Source: Oscillospiraceae bacterium
Lineage (GTDB): Bacteria; Bacillota; Clostridia; Oscillospirales; CAG-272
DNA length: 47,171 nucleotides
Direction of reading: 5' to 3'
NCBI GenBank assembly: GCA_015063805.1
Contig: SVTK01000019.1
Coordinates: 1 to 47,171, forward strand
In this document: one piece after another, positions 25,441 through 34,516 of the stretch
Layout of the letters: every line of letters begins with the position of its first letter
Position numbering within the stretch: position 1 is the stretch's first letter
Notes under the pieces: generated by a model
Told to the model about the DNA's origin: nothing
The model's database searches: none
What the model saw: the letters and a program-made list of their open reading frames with translations, nothing else
Program-made: the position numbers and the translations under genes

Positions 25441-26937
25441 GTGAAGCTGATTACTGAGGGGGATATCAATCCCTATTACGCACAAACTCTGTGTATGATC
25501 TTTTTCCCCGGTGCGAAATTTGGGGCAGATGAGGAAGTGGGCCCCGATACCCCCGTGGTGACCATCCGTGTCGCCGAGATCGAGGGGGCTGCCCGTGGCT
25601 ATGCTTCCATCCGCATCGGTGACAAATACAGCGAATCCACCAGAAAGTTCGACTATCGGCCCGAGATGACCCCCGAGCGGGTGCGGAAGATCGCCGCCGG
25701 GGCAGCTATGCTGGCGGTGGGAGAGAAATTCTTCGGCTACCGTCCCTCCTGGGGGATTTTGACCGGGGTGCGCCCCTCCAAGGTGGCCACCGAACTGCTG
25801 GTGTCGGGGCTTACCCCCGGCCGCGCACGGGATGCCCTTCGGCGGCAGTACCTGCTTACCCCCAAAAAGGCGGCGCTGGCCGTGGAGGTGGCGTTGCGGG
25901 AACAGCGGCTCATCGGCACACCCGATCCCCGGGACTGCAGTGTGTATATCTCCATCCCCTTCTGTCCTTCCCGCTGTGCCTACTGCTCTTTTGTCTCCTA
26001 TACATCTCCCCGCCTGCTCTCTCTGATTCCCGAGTATCTCACCCGCCTCTGCGGGGACATTGACCGCACCTTCGCCCGCATCAAGCGCCTGGGGCTGCGG
26101 GTCAAAACGGTGTACATCGGCGGCGGAACCCCCACCATTCTGGAGCCCCATCAGCTGGAGATCCTGCTCTCGGCCATCAGCCGCGGCGTGGATGTGTCGA
26201 CCCTGGAGGAGTATACCCTGGAGTCGGGCCGCCCCGATACCATCACCGCTGAGAAGCTGGCGGTGGCGGCGGAATACGGGGTCAACCGCATCAGCGTGAA
26301 TCCCCAATCCCTCGATCCTGCGGTGCTGGATCGCATCGGCCGCTCCCACAGCATCGACCAGTTCTACCGCGCCTTCTCTATCGCCCGGGAATCGGGCATT
26401 CCCTATATCAACACCGACCTTATTGCAGGTCTGCCGGAGGATAATTTCCTCAAATTCTCCAATACCCTGGAGAAGGTCATTGCCCTTGCCCCCGACAACA
26501 TTACCGTGCACACCTTCTGCGTCAAGAAGGCGGCGGATATTCTGCGGGAGGGCAGGGAGGTTTACTCTCTGCGGGGCGGCGAAGCCGGAACCTGCGTGGA
26601 CTACTCCCAGATCAAGGCCCAGGAAGAGGGGTATTTCCCCTACTATATGTACCGTCAGAAGAACACGGTGGGCAATTTTGAGAATGTGGGCTTTGCCCGT
26701 GAGGGCACAGAGGGCCGCTATAACGTCTACATGATGGAAGAGGTCCACAGCATCTTCGCCGTGGGCGCGGGCGCTGTTACTAAGCTGGTGCATATCCGTC
26801 CCAAGAACCCAGGGGACACCAAAATCATCCGCATCGCCCCCCCCAAGTACCCCTACGAGTACCTGCGTACCGATCAATCGGCAGAAGAAGAGGCCCGCAT
26901 CGAGGCCTTTTACGCCAACGAGATTTTGGAAGGCTGA
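25441..26937 (+). CDS. hemZ: Radical SAM coproporphyrinogen III oxidase-like HemZ
   Basis: A 498-residue radical SAM protein. The N-terminal domain of about 165 residues is typical of HemZ. The 4Fe-4S cluster cysteines are Cys175, Cys179 and Cys182 (CPSRCAYC). GGGTPT binds the nucleoside and the HemN-like core continues with YTLESGRPD. HemZ is annotated as oxygen-independent coproporphyrinogen dehydrogenase; in organisms lacking a heme pathway the real reaction is uncertain. The start is GTG with AAGGAA upstream, 11 bases after dtd, ending the recJ-relA-dtd-hemZ unit. Confidence 0.9.
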   Translation: MKLITEGDINPYYAQTLCMIFFPGAKFGADEEVGPDTPVVTIRVAEIEGAARGYASIRIGDKYSESTRKFDYRPEMTPERVRKIAAGAAMLAVGEKFFGYRPSWGILTGVRPSKVATELLVSGLTPGRARDALRRQYLLTPKKAALAVEVALREQRLIGTPDPRDCSVYISIPFCPSRCAYCSFVSYTSPRLLSLIPEYLTRLCGDIDRTFARIKRLGLRVKTVYIGGGTPTILEPHQLEILLSAISRGVDVSTLEEYTLESGRPDTITAEKLAVAAEYGVNRISVNPQSLDPAVLDRIGRSHSIDQFYRAFSIARESGIPYINTDLIAGLPEDNFLKFSNTLEKVIALAPDNITVHTFCVKKAADILREGREVYSLRGGEAGTCVDYSQIKAQEEGYFPYYMYRQKNTVGNFENVGFAREGTEGRYNVYMMEEVHSIFAVGAGAVTKLVHIRPKNPGDTKIIRIAPPKYPYEYLRTDQSAEEEARIEAFYANEILEG

Positions 26938-27020
26938 GGCTGAAGTTAAGATTCAGTTATGCGTTTGGACTTGTGAAATGTGTTCGAGGGATTGGAATTT
27001 AGCTGAGGTGTACGGATAAT

Positions 27021-27866
27021 ATGGTTAACTGGAAAGAACTTTCAAAAATTGATGCACATATTCATTTGCTGCCAGATGATGTTATCTGTGCAAATAGAGG
27101 ATGTGGCGATCCGTTTGTTGATTATGGTAGGATCAGCGACTACTTAAGCATAATGAAGGAATACAATATTGAGTGTGCCTTTGTTATGCCATTTAATGAC
27201 CCATATATGATGTCAATGGATTTCACCATCGAAACCGTTCATTCTAATCTTCAACAAATGGCAACCGTTTCCCCCAAAAAATTATATTGCTTTGCTGATA
27301 TTGATATCAGAAATGACATTACGCATACAATAGATGAATTGGAGAAGGTACTCCGAAAAAAAGAATTTATTGGCATTAAATTGCATTCAGCCAATAGTGG
27401 TTATCCCATAGATGGCACTTATTATGACAGTATTTTTCGGTATGCCCACCAAAATGATGTTTTGGTGGAAATCCATTCCTATCCCAGAGAGCATATCGCC
27501 GACGATGTGTGTTCCCCAAGCAGAATAAAAAATGTACTCACTAAATACCCACGGTTGAAAGTATCCATTGCTCATCTTGGCGGCTTTCAGTATGAAGAAC
27601 TATATGGGCTGAAAGCGTATGTCAACATTTCGAGTATTTTGCCTGATATTGTTAAACGGTTTGACATAGAGGGTGCGAATAGAATACTGCGGTTGATTGG
27701 AGTGGATAGATTGGTTTTTGCAACAGATTACCCAGACAGCAGATGCTTACGGCCAACCGAGATTTACGAAACATATTTTGAGATGCTTGGGAAAATGGAT
27801 TTTACACACGAAGAAGCTGAGAAAATTTGTAAGTATAATTCCTTAAAAATGATTGGTATTGGATAA
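27021..27866 (+). CDS. Amidohydrolase family protein in AT-rich context
   Basis: A 281-residue TIM-barrel hydrolase of the amidohydrolase-2 type. HIHLLP near the N-terminus gives the metal-binding HxH. The middle has GIKLHS, LVEIHSYPREH and VSIAHLGG, each with a candidate metal or active-site histidine. The C-terminal ATDYPD supplies the conserved acidic residue. Substrates of this family are diverse (decarboxylations and lactone or amide hydrolysis), so none is assigned. Codon use is strikingly AT-rich compared with both neighbours, the mark of transfer. GAGGTG lies about ten bases before the ATG. Confidence 0.75.
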   Translation: MVNWKELSKIDAHIHLLPDDVICANRGCGDPFVDYGRISDYLSIMKEYNIECAFVMPFNDPYMMSMDFTIETVHSNLQQMATVSPKKLYCFADIDIRNDITHTIDELEKVLRKKEFIGIKLHSANSGYPIDGTYYDSIFRYAHQNDVLVEIHSYPREHIADDVCSPSRIKNVLTKYPRLKVSIAHLGGFQYEELYGLKAYVNISSILPDIVKRFDIEGANRILRLIGVDRLVFATDYPDSRCLRPTEIYETYFEMLGKMDFTHEEAEKICKYNSLKMIGIG

Positions 27867-27935
27867 GCTCCAACTTACCATTCTATTTTTCCTTTACACA
27901 ACGGGAACACATCAGATAACCGGGAGAAGCTGAAC

Positions 27936-28709
27936 ATGAACAATCAAGAAATCCTGCGGATCGCCTGCCGCCAGTCGGCCATCGACCTGGGCTGCGGGGA
28001 GGATGATTTTCTTTCTCGTGAGAACAAGGTGGTGACCTCCGCCGCCGACAGCCGGGCGAGAAAATATCTCACCTTGCCCTTTGCCCTCCAGCTGGTTTCC
28101 TACGGCAGCAATGTGGTGGCCGCCGCCGAAACGCCGAGACTTTGCGAGGTCGCAGCGGAATACCTGCGCCGCTATCCCGTAGAGCATTGCTTTGAGACGC
28201 CCCATCTCCACGCCCTGGATGAGATGATCGCTCCCGAAGGCATGAAGACCTGCTTTATGGCGGAATACTTCCTGCCCGATATGCGCAGACTTCTTCCCAT
28301 GGGGTGCCCGCTGCCCATGCGGACCCTGGAGCCGGAGAAGTTCTCCCACCTTTATCTTCCCCAATGGAGCAATGCTCTCTGCGCCAAGCGCAGTCACCTG
28401 GATATGCTGGCGGTGGGGGCCTATGACGGGGATACCCTTGTTGGGCTTGCCGGAGCATCTGCCGACTGCGAGAGTATGTGGCAGATCGGTATTGATGTGC
28501 TGCCCGACTACCGTCGGCGCGGGATCGCTTCTGCGCTGATCTCCCGCCTGGCCTGTGAGATCCTGTCCCGCGGGAAGGTGCCCTTCTACTGTGCCGCATG
28601 GTCCAATATCCCCTCGGTGCGCTCGGCGATCCGCAGCGGATTCCGCCCCGCCTGGGTGGAACTCACCGCCCGCCGGGCAGATTATGTGGAACAAATGAAT
28701 CGAGCCTGA
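27936..28709 (+). CDS. GNAT family N-acetyltransferase
   Basis: A 257-residue protein. The last 110 residues form a GNAT acetyltransferase domain with the acetyl-CoA-binding loop DYRRRGIASAL and the preceding strand MWQIGIDVLP. The N-terminal 140 residues are a separate domain of unknown type (SAADSRARKYL and so on), seen in several clostridial GNAT proteins. Substrate unknown. A GGGAG site lies about nine bases before the ATG. Composition is GC-rich again, so the AT-rich segment ends between 27867 and 27935. Confidence 0.75.
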   Translation: MNNQEILRIACRQSAIDLGCGEDDFLSRENKVVTSAADSRARKYLTLPFALQLVSYGSNVVAAAETPRLCEVAAEYLRRYPVEHCFETPHLHALDEMIAPEGMKTCFMAEYFLPDMRRLLPMGCPLPMRTLEPEKFSHLYLPQWSNALCAKRSHLDMLAVGAYDGDTLVGLAGASADCESMWQIGIDVLPDYRRRGIASALISRLACEILSRGKVPFYCAAWSNIPSVRSAIRSGFRPAWVELTARRADYVEQMNRA

Positions 28710-28770
28710 CATACATCTACGAAGGGAAGCTCTATGTTTTGATACCCTCAGAAAGGAAGGTATGACGAAT

Positions 28771-30543
28771 ATGATGAAAGTGAAGAATTGCTTTGCCGGC
28801 GAGGCCGAAAAGAAGGCCTATGTGACGGCTTGCGACAATGAATTTGAAGCGCGGCTGGAGGCTGTCTGCGAAGAGGTTTGCGCCATCGAAGGCCTGCAGC
28901 TGATCGGCCTGTCCGGCCCCACCTGCTCGGGGAAGACCACCACCGCCAACAAGCTCATCGACAACCTTTCCCGCCGCGGAAAGACGGTGCATATTATCTC
29001 CATCGATGATTTTTACTATGACCGCGAATTCCTTGCCCGGCGCGCCGAGCGCCTGGGACTCGAGATAGACTATGATTCCATCGATACCATCGATTTTGAA
29101 GCCCTGCGGGAGTGTATCCGCGAGGTGTTCACCCACGACAAAACGTTGGTCCCACGCTATGACTTCCAGGCGGGCAAGCGGAGCGGCTACACCGAATACG
29201 AATATGACGACAACGATCTCTTCATTTTTGAGGGGATTCAGGTGGTTTACCCCGAGATCAGCGCCCTTTTCCATGAGCATCCATACCGCAGCATTTATAT
29301 CTGCGTGGAGGAGGGAATCGAGATCAACGGCGTGACCTTCTCCCCGGAGGAGATCCGCTTTATGCGCCGTATGGTGCGGGATTACAACTTCCGCGCGGCC
29401 GAGCCCGAATTCACCTATTTCCTTTGGGAGAGCGTGCGGGCCAACGAGGAGAAAAATATTTACCCCTACGCCGACGACTGTGACATTCGCATCAATTCCA
29501 CCATGCCCTATGACTTGAATATGCTCATCCCTTATCTTCTTCCTCTGCTGAAGAAGATTCCCGCTGACGATGAGCACAAGGCCGCGGCAGAGCAGCTGAT
29601 TGCCAAGCTGGGCGAGGCCAAGATCTGCCCCATTTCCTCGGCATATATCGCGGAAAACTCTCTCTACCGTGAATTTTTGAAACCGGAGGTGTCAAGTATG
29701 AAGAAGGAAAAAGCAACCATCGAACAGTATCGCGAAAGCGCGGAATATCTTCGCGGCCGTATCGGCAGAACGCCGGACATCGCCGTGGTGCTCGGTTCCG
29801 GCCTGGGGGCCTTTGCCGACACCCTTACCAATCCCATTGTGATCCCCTACCGTGAGATCCCCCATTTCCCGGTTTCCACCGTTTCCTATCAGAAGGGCGA
29901 GATGGTCATCGGTACCCGTGGGGATAAGCTGGTGCTGGCCATGAACGGCCGCTTCCACTTCTACGAAGGCTGGGAAATGTGGCAGGCTGCTTATTATGTG
30001 GGTGTGCTGAAGCTGCTGGGCGTGAGTGCCCTCATCATCACCAATGCCGCCGGCGGTGTCAATGAATCCCTCCGCCCCGGCGATATCGTTTGTGTCCGCG
30101 ATCACATTAAGCTCACCGCTGAATCCCCCATGCGCGGTGTCAACATTACCGAGTTCGGCCCTCGTTTCTTCGATATGCAGCGGGTGTATGATCCCGCCCT
30201 GGCTGAACTGGCCCATGCCGCGGCCAAGGCCGATGGCTTCTCGCTTACAAACGGCGTTTACGCCTTCATGAGCGGTCCCCAGTACGAAACCCCCGCCGAG
30301 ATCCGGATGCTCCGCCTGCTGGGGGCCGATGTGGTGGGGATGTCCACCGTTCCCGAGATCATTGCAGCAGCCCAGTGCGGTATTTCGGTGCTTTGCCTGT
30401 CTGCCGTGACCAATATGGCCGCCGGTATCACCGGTGCCGCCATCACCGAGGAAGAGGTGCTGGAAACCGGTGCCCTTATCCGCTCTCGCTTTGTTAATCT
30501 TCTCTCGGCTGTGGTAGAAGGGTACAAAGGAGCGGCAAAATGA
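28771..30543 (+). CDS. Uridine-kinase-like protein fused in frame to purine nucleoside phosphorylase
   Basis: One open frame of 590 codons joins two enzymes. Residues 1-309 are a nucleoside kinase: a P-loop GPTCSGKTT (residues 49-57), ISIDDFYYDRE, PRYDFQAGKRSG and IFEGIQVVYPE, the uridine kinase/PRK layout. From Met310 (29698) it is a full trimeric-type purine nucleoside phosphorylase. No stop separates them: the junction reads REFLKPEVSSMKKEK. A five-T run at 29673-29677 lies where one base fewer would give a TGA stop. AGGAAGG lies ten bases before ATG 28771; ATG 28762 is too close to that site. The product is either a true bifunctional salvage enzyme or two genes joined by sequence error. 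Confidence 0.75.
   Translation: MMKVKNCFAGEAEKKAYVTACDNEFEARLEAVCEEVCAIEGLQLIGLSGPTCSGKTTTANKLIDNLSRRGKTVHIISIDDFYYDREFLARRAERLGLEIDYDSIDTIDFEALRECIREVFTHDKTLVPRYDFQAGKRSGYTEYEYDDNDLFIFEGIQVVYPEISALFHEHPYRSIYICVEEGIEINGVTFSPEEIRFMRRMVRDYNFRAAEPEFTYFLWESVRANEEKNIYPYADDCDIRINSTMPYDLNMLIPYLLPLLKKIPADDEHKAAAEQLIAKLGEAKICPISSAYIAENSLYREFLKPEVSSMKKEKATIEQYRESAEYLRGRIGRTPDIAVVLGSGLGAFADTLTNPIVIPYREIPHFPVSTVSYQKGEMVIGTRGDKLVLAMNGRFHFYEGWEMWQAAYYVGVLKLLGVSALIITNAAGGVNESLRPGDIVCVRDHIKLTAESPMRGVNITEFGPRFFDMQRVYDPALAELAHAAAKADGFSLTNGVYAFMSGPQYETPAEIRMLRLLGADVVGMSTVPEIIAAAQCGISVLCLSAVTNMAAGITGAAITEEEVLETGALIRSRFVNLLSAVVEGYKGAAK
29698..30543 (+). CDS. Purine nucleoside phosphorylase half, with its own internal start
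   Basis: The phosphorylase part is complete at 281 residues and could be made alone: GGAGG at 29684-29688 is followed nine bases later by ATG 29698, a normal ribosome binding site inside the kinase-phosphorylase frame. Family motifs are VVLGSGLGAFAD, NAAGGVN, SGPQYETPAEIRML and GMSTVPE. The enzyme splits inosine, guanosine and their deoxy forms with phosphate. Its stop overlaps the start of the next gene, an MTA/SAH deaminase, so the two are translationally coupled. Confidence 0.85.
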   Translation: MKKEKATIEQYRESAEYLRGRIGRTPDIAVVLGSGLGAFADTLTNPIVIPYREIPHFPVSTVSYQKGEMVIGTRGDKLVLAMNGRFHFYEGWEMWQAAYYVGVLKLLGVSALIITNAAGGVNESLRPGDIVCVRDHIKLTAESPMRGVNITEFGPRFFDMQRVYDPALAELAHAAAKADGFSLTNGVYAFMSGPQYETPAEIRMLRLLGADVVGMSTVPEIIAAAQCGISVLCLSAVTNMAAGITGAAITEEEVLETGALIRSRFVNLLSAVVEGYKGAAK

Positions 30544-31829
30544 GAACACTTCTGCGAAATGTTCGCCTGATGCCCGAATGCGGCTTCGGTGACGGATGTG
30601 TGGATGTCCTGGTGGACGGTGTTCGCATTGCTGAGATTGCACCCGCGATCACTCCGAACCCCGGGGACAGTGTGGTGGACGGGCGGGGGGATCTCCTCCT
30701 GCCCGGCCTGGTCAACACCCATTGCCATGCGGCAATGACCCTTTTCCGGGGCTATGGGGAGGATCTCCCCCTGTCCCGCTGGCTCAACGAGCGCATTTTC
30801 CCCGCTGAGGACAAGCTTACCATTGAGTCAGTTTACTGGGGCTCCTTGCTGGCCATCGCCGAGATGCTGCGCAATGGCGTGACCTCCTTCTCGGATATGT
30901 ACTTCTTCTGCGATTCCACCGCGAATGCAGTGCTGGAGAGCGGCATCAAGGCCAACCTCTCCCGCTCCCTGGTCTCCTTTGATCCTACCTTGAAGCCGGC
31001 GGATGATTCTCGCTTTGCCGAGGCGGTGTCCCTGGTGCAGAACTTCCACGGTGAGGGAGATGGCCGCCTGCAGGTGGATATGTCCATCCACGCTGAGTAT
31101 ACCAATCTGCCCGATTACTGCCGTGCGGTGGGCGAATATACTGCCGCCCATAACCTCAGGATGCAGCTCCATCTCTCGGAGACCGAGGACGAGCATAATG
31201 CCTGCATTGCACGCCACGGCAAAACCCCCGCCGCCTTTTTCGCCGATCTTGGGGTTTTCGATGTCCCCACCACCGCGGCACACTGTGTGTATGTTACCGA
31301 TGAAGACATCGCGATCATGGCCGAGAAGGGAGTCACCGCGGCCCATAATCCCACCAGTAACCTCAAGCTGGGTTCCGGAGTCATGCCCCTGCGCCGGCTC
31401 ATCGACGGCGGCGTAAATGTTACCCTTGGTACCGACGGCGCTGCGTCGAACAATACCCTGGACGTCCTGCGGGAGCTGCGGCTGGCCGCTATCCTGCACA
31501 AAGGCGTTAATCGTCGTGCCGATATCACCACTGCCGCCGAAATGCTTCCCCTGGCCACCGTCAACGGCGCGAAGGCACAGGGCCGTCCCGACTGCGGCAG
31601 CATCGCCGTGGGACAGCGAGCTGACCTGATCCTGCTGGATCTGTCCGCCCCCCACAATATGCCGGTCTATGATCTTGCCGCCACCGTTGCCTACAGCGCG
31701 GAGGCATCCGATGTACGGATGACCATGGTTGACGGGCGCATATTGTACGCCGACGGCGCGTATACATCCATTGATATCGAGCGCCTGCGCAGCGAAGCAG
31801 GCCGGGTGATCGCACATTATTTTGATTGA
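30540..31829 (+). CDS. mtaD: 5-methylthioadenosine/S-adenosylhomocysteine deaminase
   Basis: A 429-residue amidohydrolase. Zinc ligands are in NTHCHAAMTL, LHLSET and AAHCVYV, with the catalytic acid region GTDGAASNNTLD. This family deaminates MTA, SAH or 5'-deoxyadenosine to the inosine forms. The ATG overlaps the phosphorylase stop (ATGA), so the deaminated products are positioned next to a purine phosphorylase. That suggests recycling of SAM and radical-SAM by-products, an inference from gene order. Confidence 0.92.
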   Translation: MRTLLRNVRLMPECGFGDGCVDVLVDGVRIAEIAPAITPNPGDSVVDGRGDLLLPGLVNTHCHAAMTLFRGYGEDLPLSRWLNERIFPAEDKLTIESVYWGSLLAIAEMLRNGVTSFSDMYFFCDSTANAVLESGIKANLSRSLVSFDPTLKPADDSRFAEAVSLVQNFHGEGDGRLQVDMSIHAEYTNLPDYCRAVGEYTAAHNLRMQLHLSETEDEHNACIARHGKTPAAFFADLGVFDVPTTAAHCVYVTDEDIAIMAEKGVTAAHNPTSNLKLGSGVMPLRRLIDGGVNVTLGTDGAASNNTLDVLRELRLAAILHKGVNRRADITTAAEMLPLATVNGAKAQGRPDCGSIAVGQRADLILLDLSAPHNMPVYDLAATVAYSAEASDVRMTMVDGRILYADGAYTSIDIERLRSEAGRVIAHYFD

Positions 31830-31843
31830 GCCGAGGTGAGGCC

Positions 31844-33484
31844 TTGAAACGCGTTTCAGCCCAAAAAACTTTTTCCGCCAAGAGTACGGGAAAGCTCTTT
31901 TTCTCGGGCGTGCTTGTCCTGACCATGTCCACCGTCGCGGTCAAGGTGATCGGATTGCTGCTGAAAATCCTGCTTTTCGATTCCCTGGGCGAGGACGGCA
32001 TGGCCTATTACAATGCCGCCTATACCATCTATTCCGCCTTCTACATTCTCTCTACCGCCGGCTTCCCGGTGGCGGTGTCCATTCTGATCTCCGAGAGCCG
32101 GGCCCGCGGGGACATCAAGCGGGTGCGGCAGATCTTCTGGATCGCCTTCGGACTGTTTGTGGGCATTGGCCTGGTCGGTATGTCGGTCATGATGGGGGGA
32201 TCCAACTTTTTTGCTGAGCGAATCGGAATGCCCGGTGCTGCCGGCGCCATCCGTGCTATTGCGCCCACCCTGTTTCTGATCTGCATTTCCAGCGCCATCC
32301 GCGGATATTTCCAGGGATATCAGATCATGTTCCCCACCGCCATCTCACAAATTCTGGAGGCGGCAGGGAAGCTTACCCTGGGAATGATTTTGGCCTCCTA
32401 CGCCATCAGCCGGGGCTACTCCCACGGCACGGTGGCGGCATATGCCATCTTTGGTGTCACCCTCGGGGTTGCGGTGTCCATGCTCTTTGTGGTGCTGACC
32501 GGGGTGCTCTACCGCCCGCGGGATGCGCTGGTGTGCGAGGCCGAGCCGGTGCGCAGCCGCGTCATTCTCGGACGGCTGGTGAAGATCGCCATTCCCGTTA
32601 CCGTCAGCGCTCTTGTCATGAGCCTGACGCAGATTATCGACACTCTGCTGATCGTCTCCCGCCTGCAGGATGCGGGCTTTGTGGGGGCGGTGGCCGAGCG
32701 GATGTACGGGAACTATACCACCCTGGTGATCCCGCTGTTCAATATCACGCCCTCCATGATCGCGCCCATTTCCATGGCCCTGGTTCCCATGCTCACCCTT
32801 GCGATTGAAAGCGGCGAGCGCAGCCGCCGGCGGGATGCCATGGATGCCGCCCTGCGGCTGACGGTGATGATCGCCATGCCCTGTGCTATCGGCCTGTCGG
32901 TGTTCAGCCGACCGATTCTGCGCCTGCTCTTCTCGGGAAAGGGGGAGTCGGTGGAAATGGCCGCACCCCTGCTGTCCTTTTTGGCCATCTCGGTGCTGTT
33001 TGTTGCGCTCTTGAATGTTACCAATGCCATTCTGCAGGTCTACGGACATGAGCGCAAGCCCATCTATTCCATGCTGGTGGGATCCGCCATCAAAATCGCC
33101 GTGAGCTATCTGCTCATCGGCCATCCTGCCGTCAATCTGTTCGGCGCACCGATCGGGACATTTTTGTGCTACCTCACCGTGACGGTGATGAATTTCTGTT
33201 TCATCGCCCGGTACACCGGGGATCTGTGCGGTGTGGTCCACCTGCTGCTCAAGCCCCTGCTTGCGGCGGTGGGGAGTGTCGGCGGTGCCCTGGCGGTCTA
33301 TCTGCTTCTCAGCTCCCGCGTCGGCGGATACGGATGGGTTACCCTTCTGTCCGTTTTCCTGGCCGTTCCCCTGTATGCGCTGCTGATTCTCCTGCTCCGG
33401 GCAGTGGACGAACGGGATGTGAAGATGCTTCCCCTGGGTGATCGACTGGCGGGCATTCTGAAGCGTGTCCGACTGTTGAAATAA
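31844..33484 (+). CDS. Lipid flippase-like protein, SpoVB/YabM type
   Basis: A 546-residue MOP-superfamily membrane protein with about fourteen helices and no large soluble domain. Family marks include GFPVAVSILISES near residue 65 and an internal repeat after residue 200. SpoVB and its paralogue YabM move lipid-linked wall precursors; SpoVB itself is needed for spore cortex. Because mazG, rqcP, yabP, yabQ and divIC follow in the B. subtilis order, this corresponds to yabM by position. The start is TTG at 31844 with GAGGTG five bases upstream; the earlier TTG overlapping the mtaD stop has no site. Confidence 0.85.
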   Translation: MKRVSAQKTFSAKSTGKLFFSGVLVLTMSTVAVKVIGLLLKILLFDSLGEDGMAYYNAAYTIYSAFYILSTAGFPVAVSILISESRARGDIKRVRQIFWIAFGLFVGIGLVGMSVMMGGSNFFAERIGMPGAAGAIRAIAPTLFLICISSAIRGYFQGYQIMFPTAISQILEAAGKLTLGMILASYAISRGYSHGTVAAYAIFGVTLGVAVSMLFVVLTGVLYRPRDALVCEAEPVRSRVILGRLVKIAIPVTVSALVMSLTQIIDTLLIVSRLQDAGFVGAVAERMYGNYTTLVIPLFNITPSMIAPISMALVPMLTLAIESGERSRRRDAMDAALRLTVMIAMPCAIGLSVFSRPILRLLFSGKGESVEMAAPLLSFLAISVLFVALLNVTNAILQVYGHERKPIYSMLVGSAIKIAVSYLLIGHPAVNLFGAPIGTFLCYLTVTVMNFCFIARYTGDLCGVVHLLLKPLLAAVGSVGGALAVYLLLSSRVGGYGWVTLLSVFLAVPLYALLILLLRAVDERDVKMLPLGDRLAGILKRVRLLK

Positions 33485-33530
33485 TGCGAAGAATGTAAAA
33501 AAAAGATATAATGAATGAAGGAAAAATTAC

Positions 33531-34334
33531 ATGAACGAGAGAGCCGCAGAACTTCTGCAGAAAAAAGAAAACTATACCTTCGCCGATCTGTGCACCATTA
33601 TGGAGATTCTGCGGGGGGAAGGGGGATGTCCCTGGGACAGAGAACAGACCCATACCAGTATCCGCAACAATTTTATTGAAGAAACCTATGAAGTGATCGA
33701 GGCTATCGATACCGAGGATCCCAAACTTTTGCGCGAGGAGCTGGGGGATGTCCTGCTCCAGGTGGTGTTCCATGCCCGTATGGAGGAAGAGATCGGCCGG
33801 TTTAACATTGATGATGTGGCCAACGACATCTGCGCTAAGCTGATCCATCGCCATCCCCATATTTTTTCCGACGTGAAGGCCGATAATACCGATCAGGTAT
33901 TGGCCAACTGGGAGGCCATCAAGGCCGATGAAAAGGCCCGTGTCACCGTGTCGGATAAGCTCAATGCCATCCCCCGCATTCTCCCCGCATTGATGCGTGC
34001 AGAAAAGGTGGGGAAGAAATCCGGGCTTGACGGTGCAGACTATGCCGCCAACCCCGAAGAAGCCATTGCCACACTGATGATGCTGACCACGCAGATGGCA
34101 GAGGCGGATGACACAAACCGCAGCCGGCTGTACGGGGAGCTCCTGTTTGCCGCCGTGACCCTGGGGCGCAAGCTGGGACTCGAGGCCGAGACGGCCCTCA
34201 CCGCCGAAACCGACCGACGTATTGCTGATTATTTGCAGATGGAGCGGGAGCTGGGGGAGGATCCGCAGAGGGCGCTCACTCCCGATCAGCTTGCCGCAAA
34301 ATGGCAGACGATGCGGGAGGCACAGGGAGAATAA
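33531..34334 (+). CDS. mazG: Nucleoside triphosphate pyrophosphohydrolase MazG
   Basis: A 267-residue protein with two MazG domains. The first holds the metal motif EETYEVIEAI and EELGDVLLQVVFHA (EExxE and ExxD). The second, more degenerate copy begins near residue 160 (ALMRAEKVGKKSG). MazG removes non-canonical or excess nucleoside triphosphates. B. subtilis YabN fuses a methyltransferase domain to MazG; this one lacks it. AAGGA lies nine bases before the ATG. Confidence 0.93.
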   Translation: MNERAAELLQKKENYTFADLCTIMEILRGEGGCPWDREQTHTSIRNNFIEETYEVIEAIDTEDPKLLREELGDVLLQVVFHARMEEEIGRFNIDDVANDICAKLIHRHPHIFSDVKADNTDQVLANWEAIKADEKARVTVSDKLNAIPRILPALMRAEKVGKKSGLDGADYAANPEEAIATLMMLTTQMAEADDTNRSRLYGELLFAAVTLGRKLGLEAETALTAETDRRIADYLQMERELGEDPQRALTPDQLAAKWQTMREAQGE

Positions 34335-34372
34335 CTGAGCATACCCCCGATTTTGCCAAAAACAGAGAAAAA

Positions 34373-34398
34373 ATGCAAAAAAATTTGCTTTTTTGCAT
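34373..34398 (+). terminator. AT-rich hairpin, possible terminator after mazG
   Basis: Arms ATGCAAAAAA (34373-34382) and TTTTTTGCAT (34389-34398) form a 10-bp stem with a six-base loop. An alternative short hairpin, GCAAA with TTTGC (34375-34388), is followed at once by six T residues. The two folds exclude each other. Located 38 bases past the mazG stop and upstream of the HU promoter. Confidence 0.4.
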
Positions 34399-34417
34399 AA
34401 AAATCTCCAAAAAACCC

Positions 34418-34446
34418 TTGATATGAAACGAAAAAAATGATATACT
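34418..34446 (+). promoter_or_regulatory. Sigma-A promoter of the HU gene
   Basis: TTGATA (34418-34423), 17 bases, TATACT (34441-34446). The leader to the HU ATG is about 65 bases. Confidence 0.75.
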
Positions 34447-34516
34447 ATTGGAGTAATTATATCCGATAGGCTAACGTGCGCTTCGGAAAAAACATTATGA
34501 GAAAGAAGGATCTACC

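Noticed and set aside
33507-33512. TATAAT just before mazG as a promoter
   Set aside because: No acceptable -35 at 16-18 bases, and the predicted start would fall in the ribosome binding site at 33518-33522.
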